DNA of 5,533 bases from Actinomycetes bacterium. GTDB taxonomy: Bacteria > Actinomycetota > Acidimicrobiia > Acidimicrobiales > RAAP-2. The stretch is from contig JAJYMD010000278.1 of NCBI GenBank assembly GCA_021787255.1, forward strand, positions 1 through 5,533, given 5' to 3'. Positions 1-5,048 of this stretch are shown in pieces. Position 1 is the first letter of the stretch, and the number at the start of each line of letters is the position of its first letter. The notes under the pieces were generated by a model that was given only the letters and a program-made list of their open reading frames with translations, made no database searches and had not been told where the DNA came from. The position numbers and the translations under genes were made by a program.

Positions 1-516
1 CGGAGCGCCGTCGATCTCGAAGATCACCCCGGCGCCGGGCATGATCGCCGTCACGGTGTAGACGACCTGCGCGACCCCGAGGACCTCGCGTATGCCCGAC
101 AATGTGCCGAAGCCGGCGCTGAAGTCCAATGTCGCGATCTTGTTCCCGGCTGTCACGTCCGTCGACAGGAGGTGGATGTCCGAGCCCAGCGCGGTCGTGA
201 TCCCGTCTGCCTGCTCCGCTGCCGTCGGGCCGGCGAGCAGGGAGCGAACCACCGTGGCGAGCTTGGCGTCACGGGGGACCACTCTGGCAAACGGCGCGAG
301 GTGGGCGCTCGGCGTCACGAAGTAGACGTCGACCGAGATGCAGCCGCTCTTTGTGCAGGGGGTGACGGTCGGTCGTGCGGGCGGGAGGTGCGCAGGGAGC
401 TGGTTCGGCGAGATGGGGCTCGCCGTGGGCTGCGTCGGGATGCCGCACGCGGCGAGCGCGAGCCCGGCGGCGGCGCACGCGACCAGCGCGCCGAACGGCG
501 CCCGGCGCCGTCTCAC
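1..516 (-). CDS. GerMN-domain lipoprotein, LpqB-like (partial; C-terminus outside window)
   Basis: This is the third gene of the minus-strand operon; 172 residues are visible before the window edge cuts it. The N-terminus is a lipoprotein signal: four arginines (2-5), a hydrophobic stretch, and the lipobox L21-A22-A23-C24, so the mature protein should be anchored by Cys24 to the outer face of the membrane. A Pro-rich linker (about 26-52) leads to a GerMN domain at about 61-172. Its typical elements are VDVYFV (62-67), LLAGPTAAEQADGITTALG (93-111) and AQVVYTVTA (149-157). GerMN domains occur in spore-germination proteins and in the actinobacterial lipoprotein LpqB, which modulates MtrB. Position after a response regulator and kinase gene supports an LpqB-like role. 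Full LpqB also has a C-terminal beta-propeller, which cannot be seen here, so a short GerMN-only protein is equally possible. The GTG start at 516 overlaps the kinase stop as GTGA, implying translational coupling; no strong Shine-Dalgarno is visible. Cys54 and Cys59 could form a disulfide. Confidence 0.85.
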   Translation of the reverse strand, partial: MRRRRAPFGALVACAAAGLALAACGIPTQPTASPISPNQLPAHLPPARPTVTPCTKSGCISVDVYFVTPSAHLAPFARVVPRDAKLATVVRSLLAGPTAAEQADGITTALGSDIHLLSTDVTAGNKIATLDFSAGFGTLSGIREVLGVAQVVYTVTAIMPGAGVIFEIDGAP

Positions 517-2006
517 GCCGGGCCGTTCCCGCCGACGAGCTCCTCGTCCTCAGCGGCTTCTGCAGGTTGGCCCGGGAGCTCGATCGTGAACTTCGCGCCG
601 CCGCTGTCGGCCTCTTCGGCCCAGACCTTGCCACCGTGGAGCCGCACGTGCTCGGCGACCAGCGCGAGCCCCAGCCCGGTGCCGGTGCCCGCGCCGCGCT
701 TGAACGCCGCGTGCCCGCGATAGAAGCGCTCGAAGACCCGCATCCGCTCGGCAGGCGGGAGCCCCGGACCGGCGTCCTCGACCGACACGCGCACCGAGTG
801 CACAGGGCCGCTTCCGTTGCCCAGCGACACGCGCACAGCGGTCGCGCCTCCGCCGTAGAGCGAGGCGTTCTCGAGCAGGTTGGACATGATGCGCTCGAAC
901 CGCCGCTTGTCCACCCACAGATGCGTGCCGTGCACCTCGGGGTCGACCTCCACGTGCGGAGGGGCGGTGTCGATCGGCAACGTGCGCTGGGCGGCGGCGA
1001 CCGCGCGCCGCACGAGCTCGCCCGGGTCCACCTCCTCGAGGGAGATCTCGGCCGACCCGCTGTCCGAGCGCGAGATCTCGAGGAGGTCGCCGACCATTCG
1101 CTGGAACCTCCGGACGTCGGCAGCGAGCAGCTCGAGCGCGCGACGGGCCTGCGGCGTGAGCGACTCCGACTGGGACTCGAGGACTTCGAGGCTCGCCGCC
1201 AGGGTGGTGAGAGGTGAGCGCAGCTCGTGGCTCACGTCCGAGGTGAAGCGCGCCTCGCGCTCGATGCGCTCCTGGAGCTGGTCGACCATCCGGTTGAACG
1301 AGCTCGTCAACGCTGCGAGGTCCGGGTCACCGGCCGTGGAGGCGAGACGGGTGCCGAGGTCGCCTCCCGCGATGGCGACCGCCGCACGCGACACGCTGGT
1401 GAGCGGGTGGAGCGAGCGGCCGCTCGCCCACCTTCCGAATGCCGCGCCGAGGGCGGTGATGACGACGACCAGGACGACCAGCGCGAGCTCGAGCACGTTC
1501 AGCGTGTGGCCGAGGCTCGAGATGTCGAAGATCTCGAAGTACGCGCCGTGGATCGACTTGATCGGGACGCCGACCGCGATCTGCGGGGTGCCGTGGAGAG
1601 AATAGGTCTGCGAGGCCGCGATGCCCCCGGTGATGACCATCGAACGCAGCGAGGCCGGGATCGCGTCCTGTGTGACCTGGAGTGTCCCTCGGTACCATGT
1701 GCCGCGCTCTTCGAGGAAGGAGTGGGAGTACTGGGTGACCTTGTTGGCCGTTGTGAGCGTCTCGTCGATGTTGGCTGTCGCCGCAAGGTGCTGGCTGACG
1801 TATGTGGCGTTCACGAAGGCGTCGGAGACGGCTGCGCTCTCGCGCTGGTCCACGAGGATGTGGCGGGTCGTGAAGTAGCTGAGCGCACCCATGCTCACCG
1901 ACAGGACCAACGCGCCGAGCGCGAACATCGCCGTGACCCGCGCTCTGAGGCCGAGGCGGGTCCACAATGGTGCGGAACGCGCCTTGCGGCGGATCTCAGG
2001 GCACAA
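513..2006 (-). CDS. Membrane sensor histidine kinase, MtrB-like
   Basis: A complete 497-residue sensor kinase that autophosphorylates and passes phosphate to the adjacent response regulator. Order of parts: transmembrane helix 1 (about 24-46), an extracytoplasmic sensor region of about 120 residues (49-168), transmembrane helix 2 (about 169-191), HAMP linker (about 192-247), and a HisKA domain with FTSDVSHELRSPLTTL, where His260 is the phosphoacceptor. The HATPase domain has the N-box around Asn376/Asn380 (NLLENA), G1 DAGPGL (411-416), F-box FERFYR (425-430) and G2 GTGTGLGLALV (440-450). All catalytic boxes are intact. The dimerisation region and the end of the sensor domain resemble, from memory, mycobacterial MtrB (SDVSHELR[ST]PLTT; DLLEISR.D.G.AE.S.E.VD), and gene order fits mtrA-mtrB-lpqB. 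A generic OmpR-partner kinase remains possible. The start is uncertain: TTG at 2006 overlaps the regulator gene by 11 bases with no good Shine-Dalgarno; a second in-frame TTG at 1967 (residue 14) has AAGGCG upstream. Both keep helix 1. Confidence 0.93.
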   Translation of the reverse strand: MCPEIRRKARSAPLWTRLGLRARVTAMFALGALVLSVSMGALSYFTTRHILVDQRESAAVSDAFVNATYVSQHLAATANIDETLTTANKVTQYSHSFLEERGTWYRGTLQVTQDAIPASLRSMVITGGIAASQTYSLHGTPQIAVGVPIKSIHGAYFEIFDISSLGHTLNVLELALVVLVVVITALGAAFGRWASGRSLHPLTSVSRAAVAIAGGDLGTRLASTAGDPDLAALTSSFNRMVDQLQERIEREARFTSDVSHELRSPLTTLAASLEVLESQSESLTPQARRALELLAADVRRFQRMVGDLLEISRSDSGSAEISLEEVDPGELVRRAVAAAQRTLPIDTAPPHVEVDPEVHGTHLWVDKRRFERIMSNLLENASLYGGGATAVRVSLGNGSGPVHSVRVSVEDAGPGLPPAERMRVFERFYRGHAAFKRGAGTGTGLGLALVAEHVRLHGGKVWAEEADSGGAKFTIELPGQPAEAAEDEELVGGNGPA

Positions 2007-2685
2007 GCTTGTAGCCCATCCCCCGGACGGTGAGGATGTGACGCGGGAGCGCGGGATCCGGCTCGATCTTCGTGCGGAGCCGTCGGATGTGGACGTCGAC
2101 GAGGCGCCCGTCGCCGAAGTAGTCGTAGCCCCACACCCGGTCGAGGAGCTGCTCGCGGCTGAGGACCTTGCTCTGGCTCGACGCGAGCTCGCAGAGCAGG
2201 CGGAACTCGGTCTTCGTGCAGTGGACCTCGGTCCCGTCCTTGTGGCGGAGCACCCCTTCTTCGGGGACGAGTTCGAGGTCGCCGAACGCGATGATCCTTG
2301 GCGCCTCGTCGACGGGCCGCACCCTGCGCAGGAGCGCGCGGATCCGCGCGCCCAGCTCCTTGGTCACGAAGGGTTTGGTCACGTAGTCGTCGGCCCCGGC
2401 TTCCAGCCCCGCGACCACGTCGTGGGTGTCGGTGCGGGCGGTGACGATGATGATCGGCACCGCGCTCTCGCGCCGGAGCGCCCGGCAGCACTCGAAGCCG
2501 TCCATGCCGGGCAGCATGAGATCCACGAGCGCCAGATCTGCGGGATGGGCAGAGAAGCGTTCCAGCGCCTCCTCGCCGCTCGCGACCTCGTCGATCTCGT
2601 AGCCTTCCCCCTCCAACGCGAGCTTCATGGAGGACCGGATGCGCTCGTCGTCCTCGACGATCAGGATGCGGCTGGGCACGGACAC
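1996..2685 (-). CDS. OmpR/PhoB-family response regulator, MtrA-like
   Basis: A complete 229-residue two-component DNA-binding regulator, first gene of the minus-strand operon. The receiver domain (about 5-120) has the acidic pocket E11-D12-D13, phosphoacceptor Asp55 (ALVDLMLPG), Thr82 (IIIVTAR), Tyr101 and Lys104 (DDYVTKPF). The C-terminal winged-helix domain (about 130-229) shows the family hallmarks TKTEFRLL (157-164), REQLLDRVWGYDY (177-189), VDVHIRRLRTKIE (196-208) and LTVRGMGYKL (218-227). Its partner is the kinase encoded immediately downstream. Receiver and wing sequences resemble MtrA (D-T-x-D-V-V-x-G-L-E-x-G-A-D-D-Y then KPF..KEL), which in other actinobacteria controls cell-wall, division and replication-related genes. 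The assignment is by recalled motifs and gene order, not by a search, so another OmpR-type regulator is possible. The coordinates use GTG at 2685. An in-frame GTG at 2679 gives the more usual beginning MPSRILIVEDDE and fits the candidate promoter for a leaderless transcript. Confidence 0.94.
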   Translation of the reverse strand: MSVPSRILIVEDDERIRSSMKLALEGEGYEIDEVASGEEALERFSAHPADLALVDLMLPGMDGFECCRALRRESAVPIIIVTARTDTHDVVAGLEAGADDYVTKPFVTKELGARIRALLRRVRPVDEAPRIIAFGDLELVPEEGVLRHKDGTEVHCTKTEFRLLCELASSQSKVLSREQLLDRVWGYDYFGDGRLVDVHIRRLRTKIEPDPALPRHILTVRGMGYKLVP

Positions 2686-2686
2686 A

Positions 2687-2715
2687 AGGTTACGACCTGC
2701 TCGCGCCGGCTGCGA
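2687..2715 (-). promoter_or_regulatory. Candidate promoter of the response regulator operon
   Basis: Reading the minus strand, a TAACCT hexamer (2692-2687) fits the actinobacterial -10 pattern TAnnnT. It sits 7 nt before the GTG at 2679, the usual distance from a -10 to a transcription start, so the message could be leaderless from that codon. The matching -35 region (about 2715-2710, TCGCAG) is poor. No other -10 candidate lies closer in this 53-base gap. Inference from pattern only. Confidence 0.35.
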
Positions 2716-2734
2716 CGCGCCGGCCGCCCGGCGC
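2702..2734. repeat. GC-rich direct plus inverted repeat in the divergent promoter region (possible operator)
   Basis: The 9-mer CGCGCCGGC occurs exactly twice, at 2702-2710 and 2716-2724, a 14-base period. The second copy also forms a perfect inverted repeat: GCGCCGG (2717-2723), spacer CCGC, CCGGCGC (2728-2734). The inverted repeat fills the spacer between the candidate -35 and -10 of the xerC promoter. It could be a regulator site or an RNA/DNA hairpin, or it may simply reflect high GC; nothing in the sequence identifies a binding protein. Confidence 0.4.
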
Positions 2735-2740
2735 TACCGT
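2712..2740 (+). promoter_or_regulatory. Candidate promoter of xerC
   Basis: A TACCGT hexamer (2735-2740) matches TAnnnT, with GCGACG (2712-2717, sharing the GAC core of TTGACA) 17 bases upstream. The -10 lies 7 nt before an in-frame GTG at 2748, which would allow a leaderless transcript. If real, it overlaps the GTG at 2739 and argues for a later xerC start. Inference from pattern only. Confidence 0.35.
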
Positions 2741-3746
2741 GGGTAAGGTGGACCCGGGAGGCGAGGTGGCCGGCGTCGCGGACGGGGGTTCCTGGGCCGG
2801 AGCGGAAAGGCACGAGGCCGGGATCGACGGCTGGCGGCTCGACGATTTCGCCCGCTCGCTGCGCAGCCGGGCGGAGGCGACGCGACGGGCCTACCTCGGC
2901 GACGTCGCGGCGTTCGGCGAATGGGCGGGGCGCGCGGGGCGCGACGGCCCTGGGCGCGTCGACCGGATCCTGCTGCGCCGCTACCTCGCCTACCTGTCGA
3001 CCCGCGGGTACGCGCGCGCGAGCGTCGCGCGAAAGGCTGCCGCTCTTCGCGCGTACTTCAGTTGGTGCCGTCGGCGCGGGCTCCTGGACGACGACCCGTC
3101 CCGGCGGCTGAGCTCGCCGGCATCCGGTGGACGTCTTCCGACCGTGCTCTCGGTGCGCGAGGTCGAGGTGCTCCTCGAGGCCCCGGGCGAGCGGAGTTCG
3201 CCCGCCGGCGGCACCGGGGGACGGAGCGCGTCGCGCGCCGCGTTCGCCGCCGCCTACGTGCTGCGTGATGACGCGGTCTTGGAGCTGCTGTACGCGGCGG
3301 GCCTGCGGGTGTCGGAGCTCTGCGGCCTCGACCTTGACGGGGTGGACCTGCGGGCGCGCACGGTGACGGTCATGGGGAAGGGGTCGAAGGAGCGATGCGT
3401 GCCGGTGCATGCCCGCTGTGCAGAGGCGCTCCGGCGATGGCTCGAGGACGGCCGCCCTGTCGTGGCAGGCCCCAAGAGCCCCGCGCAGGCCGTCTTCTTG
3501 AACCGCCGGGCCTCGCGCCTCGGGCCCCGCGACGTCCGCCGTATCGTCGACCGCCGTTCCCCCGTCCCGGCTCACCCGCACGCGCTGCGCCACTCGATGG
3601 CGACCCACCTTCTCGACGGAGGGGCGGACCTGCGCGTCGTCCAGGAGCTGCTCGGTCACGCCAGCCTCCAGACGACCCAGATCTACACGCATGTGAGCCG
3701 CGAGCGCCTGGTGGAGGTGTACGCGAGGGCCCACCCGCGCGCATGA
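2739..3746 (+). CDS. xerC: Tyrosine recombinase XerC
   Basis: A complete 335-residue (longest form) tyrosine recombinase. With XerD it would resolve chromosome dimers at dif during division, through a Holliday junction and a covalent 3'-phosphotyrosine intermediate. The N-terminal SAM-like DNA-binding domain spans about 31-125 (DDFARSLRSR, RRYLAYLSTRGYA, RKAAALRAYFSWC). The catalytic domain has every active-site residue: Arg190 (GLRVSEL), Lys214 (GKGSKER), His281 and Arg284 (HALRH), His307 (LLGHASL) and nucleophile Tyr316 (TTQIYTHV). The R190-K214 (24) and H307-Y316 (9) spacings equal those of E. coli XerD. XerC rather than XerD is favoured by the C-terminal AHPRA and by location just before rpsB-tsf, as in other actinobacteria. 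Unusual: a Gly/Ala/Ser/Arg-rich insertion at about 150-173 before the catalytic Arg, and a K214-H281 interval about 5 residues shorter than in XerD. Start unresolved: GTG 2739 (longest, no Shine-Dalgarno), GTG 2748 (possible leaderless) or GTG 2766 (GGGAGG at 2756-2761, short 4-nt spacing). None affects the domains. Confidence 0.93.
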   Translation: MGKVDPGGEVAGVADGGSWAGAERHEAGIDGWRLDDFARSLRSRAEATRRAYLGDVAAFGEWAGRAGRDGPGRVDRILLRRYLAYLSTRGYARASVARKAAALRAYFSWCRRRGLLDDDPSRRLSSPASGGRLPTVLSVREVEVLLEAPGERSSPAGGTGGRSASRAAFAAAYVLRDDAVLELLYAAGLRVSELCGLDLDGVDLRARTVTVMGKGSKERCVPVHARCAEALRRWLEDGRPVVAGPKSPAQAVFLNRRASRLGPRDVRRIVDRRSPVPAHPHALRHSMATHLLDGGADLRVVQELLGHASLQTTQIYTHVSRERLVEVYARAHPRA

Positions 3747-3774
3747 GGCCCCTCAGGGGCTCGGTCACGGCCGG

Positions 3775-3800
3775 CGAGCCGAGCCCGAGCGCTCGGTTCG
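3775..3800 (+). terminator. Hairpin downstream of xerC, possible intrinsic terminator without U-tract
   Basis: A 10-bp stem, CGAGCCGAGC (3775-3784) with GCTCGGTTCG (3791-3800), has one G-U wobble and a 6-nt loop. It begins 28 bases after the xerC stop. No T-run follows, so termination would have to be of the U-less kind proposed for high-GC bacteria, or the hairpin may only protect the mRNA 3' end. The loop and 3' arm also make a perfect 12-bp palindrome at 3785-3796. A smaller hairpin (GCCCC-TCA-GGGGC, 3748-3760) lies right after the stop. Confidence 0.4.
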
Positions 3801-3838
3801 AGGAGGCTTCGGGGAAGGGGCACGGAGGAGGGACGAAA

Positions 3839-3865
3839 GAGGACGGCGGTAGGGTCGCCGTCCTC
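3839..3865 (+). terminator. Perfect 10-bp stem-loop between xerC and rpsB, possible terminator
   Basis: GAGGACGGCG (3839-3848) pairs perfectly with CGCCGTCCTC (3856-3865) around the 7-nt loop GTAGGGT. It is the strongest hairpin in the gap. No T-run follows on the plus strand; on the minus strand only TTT follows. It lies upstream of the candidate rpsB -10, so it would separate xerC read-through from rpsB transcription. Its 3' arm overlaps where the rpsB -35 should be, so a regulatory role is also possible. Confidence 0.45.
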
Positions 3866-3884
3866 GCTCGAGAGCGGGTATCCT
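3856..3884 (+). promoter_or_regulatory. Candidate promoter of rpsB-tsf
   Basis: TATCCT (3879-3884) is the best -10-like hexamer in the xerC-rpsB gap. The -35 region 17 bases upstream (3856-3861, CGCCGT) does not match consensus. A start about 7 nt downstream, near 3891, would give a leader of about 113 nt before the rpsB ATG. Pattern-based inference only. Confidence 0.35.
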
Positions 3885-3891
3885 GCACGGT

Positions 3892-4004
3892 GCCCGCCAC
3901 CCGGCGGGCTCCGTAAGAGCGAGCGATCCCGCACCCGAGCGCGTTCCACGGTCGCCCCGATGGGGTGCTGCGCACGGGGAAGTCCAACCGACTGGAGGCA
4001 CTGC
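3892..4004 (+). promoter_or_regulatory. Structured 5' leader of rpsB (putative)
   Basis: This stretch holds no gene. It opens with a perfect 7-bp stem, GCCCGCC (3892-3898) and GGCGGGC (3903-3909), with a 4-nt loop, right at the predicted transcript 5' end. A second hairpin, CGCCCC-GAT-GGGGTG (3953-3967, one G-U pair), competes with GTGC-TGC-GCAC (3965-3975). S2 is known to control its own operon through the leader in E. coli. Whether this leader does so is untested, and I do not recognise a named RNA family. Confidence 0.35.
3994..3998 (+). promoter_or_regulatory. rpsB Shine-Dalgarno that fixes the start
   Basis: GGAGG lies 6 nt before the ATG at 4005. It selects this ATG over an upstream in-frame ATG at 3960, which would add 15 non-conserved residues and lacks such a site. 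Confidence 0.85.
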
Positions 4005-5045
4005 ATGGCCGTCGTCACGATGCGACAGCTGCTGAACGCCGGAGTCCACTTCGGCCATCAGACCCGTCGCTGGAACCCCAAGATGCGTCGCTACATCCTC
4101 GGCGAGCGCAACGGCATCTACCTGGTGGACCTCCACAAGACGCTGGAGGGGATCGAGCGCGCCTACGGGTTCGTGCGAGAGCTCGTCGCCGGCGGTGGCC
4201 ACATCCTGTTCGTCGGGACGAAGAAGCAGGCGCAGGGGCCGATCGCCGACTACGCGACGGTGTGCGGGATGCCCTACGTGAACCAGCGCTGGCTCGGCGG
4301 GATGCTCACGAATTTCGCGACCGTCTCGGCCCGCGTGAAGCGGATGCAGGACCTGCGCGCGATGCAGCGGGCGGGCGACTTCGACGCGATGCCGAAGCGG
4401 GAGGCGCTCCGCCACGTGCGCGAGCTCGAGAAGCTCACCAGGAACCTCGGAGGGATCAGCGGTCTCGAGCGCTTGCCCGAGGCCATCTTCGTCATCGACA
4501 CGAAGAAGGAGCACATCGCCGTCACCGAGGCCAACAAGCTGCGGCTCCCGGTCGTCGCGGTCGTCGACACGAACTGCGACCCGGACGTGATCGACTACGT
4601 CATCCCGGGGAACGACGACGCGATCCGCTCCGGGACGCTCATGTGCCGGGTGATCGCGGACGCCGTCGCTGAAGGGCGCTGGATCGCCTCGCACCGGCCG
4701 GCGCCGCGCCGTGCCGAGCCGGAAGTGGCGCCCGCCGCGCCGACGCCGCCGCGGCCGCGTCCTCGGGCCAACGTCGATGCGTCGCACCCCGAGCCGCCGC
4801 CGGAGCCGGAGCCCCTCGCATCCGCCGTACCCCTCCGGGTCGAGGCGGTTGCACCGCCCTTCGGCGAGGTCGGCGCGACGCGGGCCCCCGTGGCCCTCGC
4901 AGAGGACGCAGCCGGCGAAGCCGGGGCAGCGGAGGCCGGGGCGGCCGGGGCAGCGGAGGCCGGGGCGGCCGGATCAGACGAGGTCGCCGAAGCAGCCCAG
5001 GCTGCGCCGGCTGCCGAGCCCAGCGTGATGAGTACGGAGGCCTGA
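4005..5045 (+). CDS. rpsB: 30S ribosomal protein S2 with long C-terminal extension
   Basis: A 346-residue protein S2, the small-subunit protein that binds late between head and body of the 30S particle and is needed to recruit S1 where S1 is present. The canonical body covers about 1-228: [20 protein letters not shown] at the N-terminus, [20 protein letters not shown] (21-40), FVGTKKQAQ (69-77), [16 protein letters not shown] (91-106), the S2 signature region [20 protein letters not shown] (158-177), and [13 protein letters not shown] then [10 protein letters not shown] (182-209). The start is set by family alignment and by GGAGG 6 nt upstream. Residues about 230-346 form a low-complexity tail: Pro/Arg-rich first (232-272), then Ala/Glu/Gly-rich and acidic, with an exact 8-residue repeat. 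S2 is usually about 230-300 residues, so this tail is long; such tails vary widely and are probably disordered. tsf follows 3 nt after the stop, the almost universal rpsB-tsf arrangement. Confidence 0.98.
   Translation: MAVVTMRQLLNAGVHFGHQTRRWNPKMRRYILGERNGIYLVDLHKTLEGIERAYGFVRELVAGGGHILFVGTKKQAQGPIADYATVCGMPYVNQRWLGGMLTNFATVSARVKRMQDLRAMQRAGDFDAMPKREALRHVRELEKLTRNLGGISGLERLPEAIFVIDTKKEHIAVTEANKLRLPVVAVVDTNCDPDVIDYVIPGNDDAIRSGTLMCRVIADAVAEGRWIASHRPAPRRAEPEVAPAAPTPPRPRPRANVDASHPEPPPEPEPLASAVPLRVEAVAPPFGEVGATRAPVALAEDAAGEAGAAEAGAAGAAEAGAAGSDEVAEAAQAAPAAEPSVMSTEA
4920..4972. repeat. Perfect 24-bp in-frame tandem repeat in the rpsB tail (2.2 copies)
   Basis: Every base from 4920 to 4948 equals the base 24 positions later, giving copies at 4920-4943 and 4944-4967 plus CCGG or GCCGG of a third. 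The period is a multiple of three and in phase with codons, encoding AGAAEAGA twice (residues 306-313 and 314-321), then AG. The match is exact even at third positions, which points to a recent duplication by slippage, not selection on protein alone. Copy number may vary between strains. Confidence 0.9.
5036..5040 (+). promoter_or_regulatory. tsf Shine-Dalgarno within the rpsB 3' end
   Basis: GGAGG lies inside the last codons of rpsB, 8 nt before the tsf GTG at 5049. It supports GTG as the real start and close coupling of S2 and EF-Ts translation. Confidence 0.85.
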
Positions 5046-5048
5046 GAA

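Noticed and set aside
375..1217. Plus-strand open frame of 280 codons opposite the kinase
   Set aside because: It is a shadow of the histidine kinase HATPase region with no domain of its own.
2689..2693. GTAAC on the minus strand as an MtrA half-site for autoregulation
   Set aside because: Only one half-site is present; the direct repeat expected for MtrA sites is not seen, and the bases overlap the proposed -10.
1891..3111. Plus-strand open frame of 406 codons across the regulator gene, divergent gap and start of xerC
   Set aside because: It overlaps the regulator on the opposite strand and xerC in another frame, and no part resembles a protein family.
2661..3734. Minus-strand open frame of 357 codons opposite xerC
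   Set aside because: It is antisense to an intact, motif-complete recombinase, has low-complexity Arg/Pro/Ala content without any recognisable domain, and arises from high GC.
2739..3746. XerC as the integrase of an integrated element or integron
   Set aside because: Standard Xer length and motifs, housekeeping neighbours, no attachment-site repeats and no cargo genes all point to the chromosomal dimer-resolution enzyme.
3960..4004. Upstream in-frame ATG extending S2 by 15 residues
   Set aside because: The extra residues are not part of S2 proteins, while the ATG at 4005 has GGAGG 6 nt upstream and gives the standard [10 protein letters not shown] start.
3746..4004. An M23-peptidase gene between xerC and rpsB, as I recall in mycobacteria
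   Set aside because: The gap is only 258 bases and has no supported reading frame, so the gene is absent here; lineage variation in this spot is not remarkable.
3765..4787. Minus-strand open frame of 340 codons opposite rpsB
   Set aside because: It mirrors the conserved S2 coding frame, shows no domain, and has the Arg/Asp/His/Val-rich composition of a complementary-strand shadow.
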